Notes under the pieces: model-generated | Told to the model about the DNA's origin: nothing | Databases searched by the model: none | The model's input: only the letters and a program-made list of their open reading frames with translations | Shown here: piece after piece, positions 1-9,368 of the stretch | How positions within the stretch are numbered: position 1 is the stretch's first letter | Layout: the number at the start of each line of letters is the position of its first letter | Made by a program: the position numbers and the translations under genes | From: Myxococcales bacterium | GTDB taxonomy: Bacteria; Myxococcota_A; Polyangia; Polyangiales; Polyangiaceae | Assembly (NCBI GenBank): GCA_016720545.1 | Contig: JADKKK010000023.1 | Location: forward strand, 21,264 to 85,263 | Reading direction: 5' to 3' | Length of the DNA: 64,000 nt

Positions 1-672
1 GACGACAGCCCCCGCGACCTCGGGTGTGTCCCCTTCTCGGAGGCCCTCGGGCTCAGCATCAACACGGTGTTCGCGCGCCTCACGCTGAAGCACCTGTCGC
101 CCCTCGAGCTCCGCGCGACGGCGGGCGCGCTCGGCTTCGGCGCGAAGGTGCCCGCGGACGTCGACGCGGCGTTCGGCGAGGCGACGATCCCGGACGATCG
201 GCTCGGCCTCGCGAGGGCGTCGGCCGGCTTCTGGAGCGCGACGCTCTCCCCGCTCGGCGCGCTCTTCGCGATGCAGACGATCGCGAACGGCGGCGAGAAG
301 GTGAAGCTCTTCGTGCACGACAGCGGCGCGCCGGTCGCGCGCGTGTCCGTCGGCCGCGCGATGAGCCCCGAGACCGCCCGCGCGATGACCCAGATGTTGG
401 TGGTGACCACGCGGCGGGGGACGGCCGCGAAGGCGTTCCGCGAGGCTCGGGGGGGAGCGCGGCCCGTGCTGCCGAACGTCAACGTCGCGGGCAAGACCGG
501 CACCCTCGTGGGCGGGCACCCGACGCGCATGGTCTCCTGGTTCGCGGGCTTCGCGCCCGCCGAGAGGCCGGAGATCGCCGTCGCGGTGCTGCTCTCGAAC
601 GACGTGTCGTGGTGGTCGAAGGGCAACGTCGTGGCCCGAAAGGTGTTCGAGGCGTACTTCGCGGGCCGGTGA
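1..672 (+). CDS. Penicillin-binding transpeptidase, C-terminal part (5' end outside window)
   Basis: The frame is open from the first base, so the start lies upstream. What remains is the end of a serine transpeptidase domain that would cross-link peptidoglycan in the periplasm. The S-x-N motif (Ser-Ile-Asn) is encoded at 55-63 and the KTGT motif at 493-504. The catalytic S-x-x-K would lie before the window. The spacing and the downstream segment rich in Trp and Ser fit a class B PBP or beta-lactamase-like transpeptidase; which one cannot be decided from this fragment. The gene converges on the thioesterase gene with a 9-bp gap. Confidence 0.85.
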   Translation, partial: DDSPRDLGCVPFSEALGLSINTVFARLTLKHLSPLELRATAGALGFGAKVPADVDAAFGEATIPDDRLGLARASAGFWSATLSPLGALFAMQTIANGGEKVKLFVHDSGAPVARVSVGRAMSPETARAMTQMLVVTTRRGTAAKAFREARGGARPVLPNVNVAGKTGTLVGGHPTRMVSWFAGFAPAERPEIAVAVLLSNDVSWWSKGNVVARKVFEAYFAGR

Positions 673-681
673 GCCGCACGC

Positions 682-1167
682 TCAGCGCGCGAATCGCACC
701 CAGGTGTCGGGGAGCGGCCCCCCGAGGAGCTTCTCCGCGGACGCCCGATCGAGGAGCGCGAAGGTGAGGGTCCCGCGGAACACCTCCGCGCCCTCCTGCG
801 CGAGGGTGATGCTCATCTTCACGACGCGGTGGGTGTCCGACAGGATTTGCCCGCGGCCATGGACGGGCGCGCCGATACGAACGGGTCGCAGCAGGCGAGC
901 CTCGATGGCGGCCGTGAAGCCGAAGCGCTCCTTGAGGCCGAGGACGACCCACGCGCCGAGCTCGTCGGCGAGCGTCATCACCAGGCCACCATGCATGAGC
1001 CCGGGCGGCCCTTGGAACCGCTCCGGCGGCGTGTAGTCGACGCAGACGACGTCGCCCTCCCGGTAGGGCTCGAGGTGAAACCCGATGGGGTGTCGCGGGC
1101 CGCAGCCGAAGCAGGGCTGGTCGGGGCCGAAGGTGCTCAGCGGATCGAGGGGGACGCGCTCGGTCAT
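682..1167 (-). CDS. PaaI-family hotdog thioesterase
   Basis: 161 residues, the usual length for a single hotdog domain. The N-terminus carries the C-F-G-C-G-P-x-H-P-x-G motif seen in many PaaI-like acyl-CoA thioesterases. It is followed by L-M-H-G-G (about residues 57-61), the segment that cradles the acyl-CoA thioester. A cytosolic acyl-CoA hydrolase is likely; the substrate cannot be told. The start is ATG, 225 bp from the divergently transcribed hydrolase gene. No frame breaks are visible. Confidence 0.8.
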   Translation of the reverse strand: MTERVPLDPLSTFGPDQPCFGCGPRHPIGFHLEPYREGDVVCVDYTPPERFQGPPGLMHGGLVMTLADELGAWVVLGLKERFGFTAAIEARLLRPVRIGAPVHGRGQILSDTHRVVKMSITLAQEGAEVFRGTLTFALLDRASAEKLLGGPLPDTWVRFAR

Positions 1168-1306
1168 GGCGAGGCGATACCGCGGGCGGCCCGCGAAGGG
1201 AAGGGAGGCCCCGTGGCGAGGGCGCGAACCTCATGCAGACTGCAGTGAACGGTGTCGCCGCCGACAGCCTCAGATGGCGCCGCTGGCGAATTATGCAGTT
1301 CGCAGG

Positions 1307-1320
1307 AGATCTGCAGATCT
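1307..1320. promoter_or_regulatory. Perfect 14-bp palindrome AGATCTGCAGATCT, possible operator
   Basis: The palindrome lies in the 225-bp divergent gap between the thioesterase and hydrolase genes, about 70 bp before the hydrolase start. Perfect dyad symmetry in a short intergenic region suggests a dimeric repressor site, but no regulator can be named. A chance palindrome is not excluded. Confidence 0.3.
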
Positions 1321-1392
1321 AACGTTGGTCGCGACTACTGGCCACCGAAAGCCAGATGATGAACACGCTCACATGATACCGCTGGAGAGCTC

Positions 1393-2148
1393 ATGCTTCG
1401 CACCACGGAACTTGGGACCGGACCGGCCGTGCTCCTCCTGCATGGATTGCCCTCACCGCCCGCGGAGCTCGTCAGGTTGGGCGCGACGCTCCACGGGCGA
1501 CGCGTGCTCGTCCCTTCGATGCCGGGGTACGCCGGCGCTCCTCCTGCTCCGGGCAGGCAGGACATCGCGTCCATCGAGTGCGCGATCCTCGCGCTGCTCG
1601 CCGAACGCGGAGTCGCCGAGGTCGACGTGGTCGGGACGTCCATGGGCGCGTACCGCGCGATCCGCCTGGCCCTCTCGGGACGCGTCGTCGTCAGGTCCCT
1701 GGCGCTGCTCGGAGCGTTCGCGGGGCTCTCTGCGGAGGAACGAGACGCGATGCGTGGCCTGGCCGGAGCGCTCCGCGACGGCGTCGACCTGAGCGGCGTC
1801 TTGGCACCACGGATGTTGTCGAAGGCAGCCGTCACCGAACCCGCGTTCGTGTCCGCTGTAGAGGAATGGCTCTCACTCGCGCCGCCCGAGGTCCTCATCG
1901 AGGAGCTAGAAGACCTGGCGGACGCCGTGTCGTTGCTGGAACGCATCGGGGAGCTCGACATCCCGATCACGCTCCGCACGGGGGCCGAGGACTCGGCGAT
2001 GCCGCCGGCTCACGCCGAATCAATCGCCGCTCGCGCACGCCACGCCGCACTCGAGATCGTGCCGGGGGCTGGCCACGCTCTCCTCGTCGAGGACTTCGCG
2101 GAGACCTCCCGTTCAGTCGGGCGCGCGGTGTCGCGGTCGATGAGGTAG
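1393..2148 (+). CDS. Alpha/beta hydrolase
   Basis: 251 residues with the classic fold landmarks: L-L-L-H-G-L oxyanion segment near residue 15, nucleophile elbow G-T-S-M-G near residue 80, and a catalytic-type His in G-A-G-H near the C-terminus. The cap region is helical and acidic. The ATG is preceded by GGAGAG at 1383-1388, which fixes the start. The substrate is unknown. The gene ends 3 bp from the end of the convergent LuxR regulator, which may or may not control it. Confidence 0.8.
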   Translation: MLRTTELGTGPAVLLLHGLPSPPAELVRLGATLHGRRVLVPSMPGYAGAPPAPGRQDIASIECAILALLAERGVAEVDVVGTSMGAYRAIRLALSGRVVVRSLALLGAFAGLSAEERDAMRGLAGALRDGVDLSGVLAPRMLSKAAVTEPAFVSAVEEWLSLAPPEVLIEELEDLADAVSLLERIGELDIPITLRTGAEDSAMPPAHAESIAARARHAALEIVPGAGHALLVEDFAETSRSVGRAVSRSMR

Positions 2149-2151
2149 GCC

Positions 2152-3140
2152 TCAGTCGAGCCGCATGAGGGCTCGTCGACCGTGCACGCCGAAGATGGTG
2201 AGCACGCGTTGGACGTAGGTCCGTGCCGTGCTCATTGGCAGACCGAGCCGTTCGGCGATCTCCTTGTCTGCGAGGCCTTCGCGGAGCAGCTTCAAGACCG
2301 GTCGGAGGTAGGTCGCTACCGGCACCTGGGGCTGTGCACTCGCGGGCGAGGGGAGCAGCAAGAGATCGAGCTCGATGCCACGCTCGCGGAGGCGAATGGT
2401 CCGTCCACGGGCGCGCAGCTCGGCGAGCGCGACGCCCTCTCGGCCAAGGCATGCGCCGCGGCATTCGCGAACACGATCCGATCGCGACGAGTGAGGAGCG
2501 ATGGCCCGACCATGGCCGACACTGCGGACACGAGCGCGCCGTCTCCGAGCGGCTCGAACCCAATGGCCGTCGCCAGATTGACCCAGCGCCGAAGCGCCGG
2601 CTGCAACGCATGGAGCCGCGCGTGGTCGGCGGCGTCGAAGGGCAGTCCTCCGCGGGGGCGGTAGTAGCCCGCGAGCAGCCGCACATGTCCGCTCCGGTCG
2701 TAGAGCACCGTGCGGAGCTGATGGAAGAGTCCTATTGGCTGAAATAGCTCCTCAGCCATTTGTTCGACGCGAGCACGTCCGACCCGCGCCGCAAGATCTC
2801 GGAGGTTGACAGGTCGGTTCGCGAACGGATCGGTCGCTCGCTCTCCGTACGCGCCGTACGAGCGAAACCGCGGGAGATTGGCGTTGCACGGCAGCACGCC
2901 TCGGTAGCCTCGGAAAATGGTGCTCAACGTCCAAGGCGGTGGGCCGTCCACAGCCCCTGGATGAACGACGACGTCGACCGCGGGGGCCGAGCGCTCGAAG
3001 GCAGCGCAGAACGAGCGAATGGGATCGTCGGTCGACCACACCTCGTCCAGCGCCGCCTCGACCTGTCCGAGTGCGGCGCGCGCGTCTGCATCGAGCGATC
3101 GCCACGCCTCTCGAGGAGAGCGCCACGGCAACACCCTCAT
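2152..3140 (-). pseudogene. LuxR-family transcriptional regulator, one frameshift
   Basis: The N-terminal ~230 residues form an unassigned sensor-like region rich in Arg and Trp. The last ~60 residues are a LuxR-type helix-turn-helix (L-R-E-G-L-A-D-K-E-I-A and a following T-A-R-T-Y-V recognition helix). The two halves are in different frames. Adding one base in the C-run at about 2440-2446 joins them smoothly and restores a continuous protein of about 330 residues. The start is taken at the ATG at 3140; an upstream TTG at 3185 is less likely. The frameshift is probably a sequence error because both halves are well preserved. Confidence 0.65.
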
Positions 3141-3730
3141 CGAACTGCCGAAGATCGCGAGACCGCCGCTGCTACACACACTCAAAACGTAACACGCTGC
3201 GGAATCACCGCAGCGCCAACATCACGATGCGAGCCACGCGACAGTCTCCTCCCGTGTGAGGTCTCGAGGGACGCCGCCCGAGATCCTCACCGCGCTACTC
3301 TCCGCACGTGGTTCCCTCCGATCGTGGACAGGTAATTCCCGCGCACTTGCCACGCGCGCACAATTTGCACGAAGTGCCCGAACCTGTCGTCTTGGCAGGC
3401 GTCGAGCGACGCAATCAGGAGACCGGCGCACAGGCACCTTCGCATCTGTGAGGTTCGCGTTTTCGAAGGGTACCCAAGCCGACACCGGAAGCACGTCTAC
3501 AGATGTAGACGGCGTCTTTCCGCACGCGAGCAGGCGGAGAACTGACGCGGATTGACCCTCGAGCCCCGCGGCCATCGAGTGGCCATGAAACACACGTCAG
3601 CATTTGGGAACGTTGACGCATTTCACGCGACTTGTTGGTGTCTCCAAAGGGGCACTTCGAGCGAGCCAGGATCTCCACGGCGACCGGCTCGCGGCGAGAC
3701 ATCAACGTAGAGCTGAAGGGAAGTTCGACC
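3141..3730. other. 590-bp intergenic region between divergent genes
   Basis: The stretch separates the LuxR gene (leftward) from the secreted Cys-rich protein gene (rightward). I see no convincing coding sequence or RNA. Its one clear element is a 16-bp palindrome at 3495-3510. Base composition is slightly less GC-rich than the flanks, as expected for promoters. Confidence 0.5.
3495..3510. promoter_or_regulatory. Palindrome GTCTACAGATGTAGAC, BlaI/CopY-type operator candidate
   Basis: Seven-base arms (GTCTACA and TGTAGAC) flank a 2-bp centre, giving the core TACA-N2-TGTA. That core is known from operators of the BlaI/MecI/CopY repressor family. It lies 220 bp upstream of the Cys-rich protein start and 355 bp from the LuxR start. 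Function is inferred from sequence only; no such repressor gene is in the window. Confidence 0.4.
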
Positions 3731-4537
<807 letters not shown>

Positions 4538-4641
4538 CCGTTCAACCTACGGACCGAGGCCCGGTCCTCGTCCGCGCCCACCTGCCTGGTCGCCTGATCG
4601 TGCTGCCCACAGCGGCCGAGGCGCGCGGCGCTCGCCCTCAC

Positions 4642-5361
4642 TCAGAGGCGACCGAGCAGCGCCTCGGCGCGCAGCTTCCACACCATGCCCACCGCCTCGA
4701 GGAACACCTTGCGGCTCATCTTCGAGTGCCCGACCTTGCGGTCGACGAACACGATCGGCACCTCGGCCACCTTCATGCCCTTCAGGATGGCGCGGTAGGT
4801 GAGCTCGATCTGGAACGAGTAGCCGTTGGAGCGGACGTGCGCGAGGTCGATCGCCTCGAGCGCGCGCCGTGAGAACGCCTTGAAGCCGCTCGTGAGATCG
4901 CGCACCTCGAGCCCGAGGACGACCCGCGAGTAGAGCGAGCCGCCTTTGGAGAGCGCGTGGCGCCCCACGCCCCACCCCTCCACTCCGCCGCCCGGGATGT
5001 TGCGCGAGCCGATGACCACGTCGGCGCCGCGCTCGAGCTCCGCGACGAAGTCGGGCAAGTACTTGGGATCATGAGAGAGATCGGCGTCCATCTCGAAGAT
5101 CCGGTCGTAGCCCTCGGTGAGCCCGAGGCGGAAGGCCTCGAGGTAGGCGGTGCCGAGTCCCAGCTTCCCCGCGCGATGAAGCACGCGGACCTGGGGATCG
5201 GCGACGGCGAGCCCGTCGGCGAGCGCGCCGGTGCCATCGGGGGAGGCGTCGTCGACGATGAGGACGTCGGCGGGCGGGTACGCGGCGCGCACGAGCCCTA
5301 CGAACTTCGCGAGGTTGTCGCGTTCGTTGTAGGTGGGCGTGACGATGAGCGTGCGGGCCAT
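4642..5361 (-). CDS. Polyprenol-phosphate mannosyltransferase-like GT2 glycosyltransferase
   Basis: 239 residues from the second of two close ATG codons (5373 is the alternative). It shows the GT-A fold landmarks of DPM1-type enzymes: P-T-Y-N-E-R at the N-terminus, D-D-A-S-P-D-G-T, the metal-binding D-A-D-L-S-H-D-P, and Q-I-E-L near the C-terminus. Length fits soluble or peripheral dolichol/polyprenol-phosphate mannose synthases lacking the C-terminal membrane domain. It would transfer a sugar from GDP- or UDP-sugar to a polyprenyl phosphate on the inner membrane. Well conserved, no frame break. Confidence 0.8.
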   Translation of the reverse strand: MARTLIVTPTYNERDNLAKFVGLVRAAYPPADVLIVDDASPDGTGALADGLAVADPQVRVLHRAGKLGLGTAYLEAFRLGLTEGYDRIFEMDADLSHDPKYLPDFVAELERGADVVIGSRNIPGGGVEGWGVGRHALSKGGSLYSRVVLGLEVRDLTSGFKAFSRRALEAIDLAHVRSNGYSFQIELTYRAILKGMKVAEVPIVFVDRKVGHSKMSRKVFLEAVGMVWKLRAEALLGRL

Positions 5362-5472
5362 GGTGCGAGCCACGCAGCTTGTACCAAACTCCGCGCGGCT
5401 GGCTCAACAACGGCCCCTCGCCATGCACTTTTGTGCCCGCCATGGGCACGGGAAAGGCTGGTAGGCTGGGCT

Positions 5473-7374
5473 GTGCCCTCGAAGTCGACGCGCCCTCCCG
5501 CGGCCCCCGCGCCGCCCGCGAGCTCCTCGCGGGACGTCGTGTCCGGGCCACGACGGCGCAAGAGCGACGACTCGTCGCGCGATCTCGATCCCGTAGCCCA
5601 GCTCACGCGCGAGCTCGACCGCGCGCAAAAGGTGGCGACCGCGTTCCGCGACGTCGGGCTCGCGCTCGGCGCGGCGCGCGACCTCGACGCCCTGCTCGAC
5701 CTCGTGCTGGCGCGGATCGTCTCCACGCTCGAGGCCGATCGGGCGACGCTCTATCTGCTCGATCGCGAGCGGAACACGCTCGTGAGCCGGCTCGTGCAGG
5801 GCGGCGAGGTTCGCCAAATCCAGCTCGCGGTCGGCGAGGGGATCGCCGGCAGCGTGGCCGCGACCGGCGAGGTCGTGCTCGTACGCGACGCCTACAAGGA
5901 CGCGCGCTTCAACCCCGAGTGGGACCTCACGTCGGGTTACCGCACGCGCTCCATCTTGTGTGTCCCCATGCGGGACACCAGCGGCAAGACGAGCGGCGTC
6001 ATGCAGGTGCTGAACAAAAAGCACGGCGTCTTCACGGCCAACGACGCGGAGCTCCTCACCGCGCTCGCGACCTCCGCCGGCATCGCCGTCGAGAACGCCA
6101 TGCTCCTCGCCTCGCTCGAGCGCAACAACGCGACGCTCCTCGCCACGAAGGAGGAGCTCGAGCACCGCGTGCGCGATCTGCGCCTCCTGTTCGACCTCGA
6201 GCGCGCCATGGGGCGCGTCACGTCGTTGGAGGAGCTGTTCGTCTCGGTGCTGAAGGAGGCCGTCAAGACCTCCGGGGCGCGCGCCGGCGCGATCGCGCTG
6301 CGCCATGGCCCCACCGACGAGATGCAGCTCTACGTCCTGCCGCACAACGCGCGCAAGACGCGGCACGTGCCATGGACACGCGGCGACGGCTTCCTCGCCG
6401 ACGTGGTCGCGCGGGGCTCGGTCGTGCTCACGAACGACGCCCGCTCCGACCCGCGCTTCGACGCCGAGGCGGAGGACCTCATCGGCAAGGGCGAGCCGTG
6501 CGTGCTCGCGGTGCCCATCGAGGGCGAGGGCGACGCCGAGACCCCGATGGGGGCGATCGCGCTCTTCGGGAAGCCCGACGGTGGCCGCTTCGGCGACGCC
6601 GACCGCACGCTGCTGCTGCTGCTGGCGGCGAACGCCTCGACATCCATCCGCCTCCAGCTCGCGCGCGAAGGCCGCGAGCGCGAGGAGCGCCTCACGACGA
6701 TCGGGCGCCTCCTCGCCGGGGTGATGCACGACCTGAAGACGCCGCTCGGCGTGCTGAGCGGGTACCTCCAGCTCATGGTGCAGGCCGACGACCGCGTGCA
6801 GCGCGAGGAGTTCGGCGAGCTGGCTCACAAGCAGTTCGGCCTCATCTCGGCGATGCAGCGGGAGGTGCTCGAGTTCGCCCGCGGCGAGCGGAGCATGCTC
6901 GTGAGAAAGGTGTATCTTCAACCTTTCTTCGACGACATCTCGCGGCAGATCGAGGGCGTGCTCGCGCGCGCGGGGGTGGAGCTCACCGTCGAGCTCGGCT
7001 TTCGCGGCGTCGCGCGCTTCGACGAGGGCAAGCTGACGCGGCTCGTGCACAACCTCGCGAGGAACGCGGCCGAGGCGATGGCGACCCAGGGCGGCGGAAA
7101 GTTCACCATCGCGGTGTCGCGGGCCGAAGACGGCGCGCTCGTGCTCACGTTCACCGACACCGGGCCGGGCATCCCGAAGGAGATCCGGCACCGCCTGTTC
7201 CAGTCGTTCGTCACGAGCGGCAAGAAGGGCGGCACCGGGCTCGGGCTGGCCATCGCGAAGAAGATCGCCGAGGAGCACGGCGGCATGATCGAGGCCCTCC
7301 CCGCAGCGCAGGGGCAGCCCTCGGGGGCCGTATTTCGCCTCACGATCCCGCAGCCTGTGCAGGCGTCCCCGTGA
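5473..7374 (+). CDS. Two-GAF sensor histidine kinase
   Basis: 633 residues, no membrane segment. After a Pro/Ser-rich N-terminus come two GAF domains (about residues 45-205 and 230-400). A HisKA segment carries the phosphoacceptor His at about residue 419 in M-H-D-L-K-T-P. The HATPase domain has an N-box Asn near 531, D-T-G-P-G-I-P, and G-T-G-L-G-L. This is a complete cytosolic kinase with two small-molecule or redox sensing modules. The start is set at GTG 5473; the frame is open further upstream but that part looks non-coding. Its stop overlaps the start of the L,D-transpeptidase gene (GTGA), so the two are probably co-translated. No response regulator gene is adjacent. Confidence 0.85.
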   Translation: MPSKSTRPPAAPAPPASSSRDVVSGPRRRKSDDSSRDLDPVAQLTRELDRAQKVATAFRDVGLALGAARDLDALLDLVLARIVSTLEADRATLYLLDRERNTLVSRLVQGGEVRQIQLAVGEGIAGSVAATGEVVLVRDAYKDARFNPEWDLTSGYRTRSILCVPMRDTSGKTSGVMQVLNKKHGVFTANDAELLTALATSAGIAVENAMLLASLERNNATLLATKEELEHRVRDLRLLFDLERAMGRVTSLEELFVSVLKEAVKTSGARAGAIALRHGPTDEMQLYVLPHNARKTRHVPWTRGDGFLADVVARGSVVLTNDARSDPRFDAEAEDLIGKGEPCVLAVPIEGEGDAETPMGAIALFGKPDGGRFGDADRTLLLLLAANASTSIRLQLAREGREREERLTTIGRLLAGVMHDLKTPLGVLSGYLQLMVQADDRVQREEFGELAHKQFGLISAMQREVLEFARGERSMLVRKVYLQPFFDDISRQIEGVLARAGVELTVELGFRGVARFDEGKLTRLVHNLARNAAEAMATQGGGKFTIAVSRAEDGALVLTFTDTGPGIPKEIRHRLFQSFVTSGKKGGTGLGLAIAKKIAEEHGGMIEALPAAQGQPSGAVFRLTIPQPVQASP

Positions 7375-8684
7375 GCGCGCGGCGGGTGCCGATGGCGGCT
7401 CGGGTCGCGCCAGTCGCCCTCGCCGCGGCGGCGTGTGTGCTCGGAGGCTCCTCGTCGTCGGCGGCGCACGACGAGCCCCCGTGGTTCGACCGCGACGATG
7501 TCCCCCTGGCGGAGGGGCTCCGCTCGGTCGTCCCAAAGCGCCACGATGTGGCCCTCTACACGACCCCCGGCGCCGGGACGCCCCGCCGCGGGAGCGTGCT
7601 CGGCTCGGCGAGGCTGCCCTTCTTCGGCACGCGGCAGGCGCCTGGCTGCACGGGGCGCTGGCTCCTCGTCGGTCCGCTCGCGTGGGTGTGCTCCGACGTC
7701 GCCGATCTCTCGTACGAAGAGCCGCTGAGGCCCGAGCCCCCGCGAAACCCGAGCGGGCTGCCGTTTCGGTACTACTTCGCGGCCCGTGACGGCGCGTACG
7801 GCTACCGCAACCTGCCGGAGGTCGGCGAGGGCACGCCCGATCTCGATCTCCAACCGGGCTTCGGCGTCGCCCTCGTGGGGGAGCGCAGCACGCCCTCGGG
7901 CGAGCGCTACGGCCTCTCGCGGAGCGGCTATTACATCCCCCTCCACGACCTCGTGGCCGCGCGCACGTCGGCGTTCCACGGCGAGCGCCTCGACCCCTCG
8001 AGCGCTGCGCCGCTCGACCTCGCGTGGGTGCTCCCTGAGCGCGCGCCGGTGCTCGCCGCGCCCCGCGCGGGCCCCGCGCGGCCTGGTCAGAGCCAGCGCG
8101 TGCGCTTCGAGGTGGTGCGCGTGACCAAGCGCGAGGGGGCGTTCCTGCGCGTGAGCGCCGAGGGGGTCGCGCCCGAGGCGTGGCTCCGCGCCTCCGACGT
8201 CGCCCGCCCAACGCAGGCGCCGCCGCCTGCAGAGGTCGGTGGCGCGCAGGCGACCCAGCGGTGGATCGACGTCGAGCTCGCCTCGCAAACGCTGGTGGCC
8301 TACCAGGGCACGAGGCCGGTGTTCGCCACCCTGGTCTCGACCGGAAAGGGCCCGCCGGGGTCGGAGCTGGCGACACACCCCGGGGTTCACCGTATCTGGG
8401 TGAAGCTCCTCGCCAGCAAGATGGACAACCTCGAGCGCGACGACGTCGACAAGCACTACTCGCTCGAGGACGTGCCCTGGGTGCAGTTCTTCGACAAGGG
8501 CATCGCGCTGCACGGCGTGTTCTGGCATCAGGCATTCGGCCGCGTGCACAGCCACGGGTGCGTCAACCTCGCGCCGCTCGACGCCGAGCTCTTGTTCGGC
8601 TTCACGGGGCCTCACCTGCCGGCGGGGTGGTCGGCCGTGTTCCCTGCCCCGATCGAGCCCGGCACCGTGGTCCGGGTGCGCTAG
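7371..8684 (+). CDS. L,D-transpeptidase (YkuD family), exported
   Basis: 437 residues with an N-terminal signal peptide. Residues 40-290 hold two SH3-like or unassigned beta-rich stretches. The C-terminal YkuD domain carries H-G-V-F-W-H followed by S-H-G-C-V-N with catalytic Cys near residue 397. It would form 3-3 cross-links or attach proteins to peptidoglycan in the periplasm. The GTG at 7371 overlaps the kinase stop by four bases; ATG at 7392 is an alternative that also leaves the signal peptide intact. Close coupling to a sensor kinase suggests envelope-stress linkage, which is inference. Confidence 0.85.
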   Translation: MSARRVPMAARVAPVALAAAACVLGGSSSSAAHDEPPWFDRDDVPLAEGLRSVVPKRHDVALYTTPGAGTPRRGSVLGSARLPFFGTRQAPGCTGRWLLVGPLAWVCSDVADLSYEEPLRPEPPRNPSGLPFRYYFAARDGAYGYRNLPEVGEGTPDLDLQPGFGVALVGERSTPSGERYGLSRSGYYIPLHDLVAARTSAFHGERLDPSSAAPLDLAWVLPERAPVLAAPRAGPARPGQSQRVRFEVVRVTKREGAFLRVSAEGVAPEAWLRASDVARPTQAPPPAEVGGAQATQRWIDVELASQTLVAYQGTRPVFATLVSTGKGPPGSELATHPGVHRIWVKLLASKMDNLERDDVDKHYSLEDVPWVQFFDKGIALHGVFWHQAFGRVHSHGCVNLAPLDAELLFGFTGPHLPAGWSAVFPAPIEPGTVVRVR

Positions 8685-8765
8685 CGCTTCGGCGATTGTG
8701 GCGGCCTTCGAATCGGGGTAAGAGCCGCGCTCGCACGTAATTTTCCGGGGTTCCAAGGAGTCGTC

Positions 8766-9368
8766 ATGAGGTCGAAGCTCGCTCGATGGTTCGTCACGGC
8801 CGCCGCGCTCGCGCCCCTCGCCTGCGCGGCCGCCTGCTCGGACGACCCCGTGCCCGCGGCGCCTGACGCGGCCGCACCTCCGACTTGCCTCGCCACGCTG
8901 CAGCTCGCGAACGGCGCGGCGTGCACCGGCTCCGTCGTGTGCGACTACCCCGTCGAGTGCACCAACGGCTTCTTCGAGCAGGCGCGCTGCGCGTGCAACG
9001 GGCAGGCCTTCGCGTGTGCCTTCCAGGGCGCGGCCCTGCCGAAGGGCACCGCGCCGGCGTGCCAGAACACCACCGAGCCGCCGCCCGGCGCTTGCCCGGG
9101 CTCGCTGGCCGCCACCGAGGGGAAGCCCTGCACGTCCACCGGCCGCCTCTGCTACTTCGCGGGCCCGAAGTGTGTCGACGGAGCGCAGACCACCGACACC
9201 TGCGAGTGCGTGGGCGGCGCAGAGGTCGACAAGCTCATTTACAAGTGCCAGCGAAAGACCTGCCCCACCTCGTCCGACGACGCGGCCGCCCCTTTGGAGG
9301 CCTCGCCTGACGCCTCGTCCGACGCCACCTCCGACGGTGGGCGCGACGCCCCGAGCGAGGGCGGTTGA
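8766..9368 (+). CDS. Cys-rich lipoprotein of unknown function
   Basis: 200 residues. A signal sequence ends in an Ala/Cys-rich lipobox-like stretch at residues 20-24, followed by Ser-Asp-Asp. The mature protein holds about 16 cysteines in two similar modules (C-x-G-S then C-x-C-x-G), suggesting disulfide-bonded repeats, and ends in an Asp/Ser/Ala-rich tail. A strong ribosome binding site AAGGAG at 8755-8760 fixes the ATG. The stop overlaps the TTG start of the AarF-like gene. No family recognised. Confidence 0.7.
   Translation: MRSKLARWFVTAAALAPLACAAACSDDPVPAAPDAAAPPTCLATLQLANGAACTGSVVCDYPVECTNGFFEQARCACNGQAFACAFQGAALPKGTAPACQNTTEPPPGACPGSLAATEGKPCTSTGRLCYFAGPKCVDGAQTTDTCECVGGAEVDKLIYKCQRKTCPTSSDDAAAPLEASPDASSDATSDGGRDAPSEGG

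Noticed and set aside
2152..3140. Two separate genes (an unknown protein and a small LuxR HTH protein)
   Set aside because: One base added at about 2443 joins the two in a continuous, natural sequence.
4957..5472. N-terminal extension of the histidine kinase gene
   Set aside because: It overlaps the well-supported minus-strand glycosyltransferase gene and lacks family similarity.
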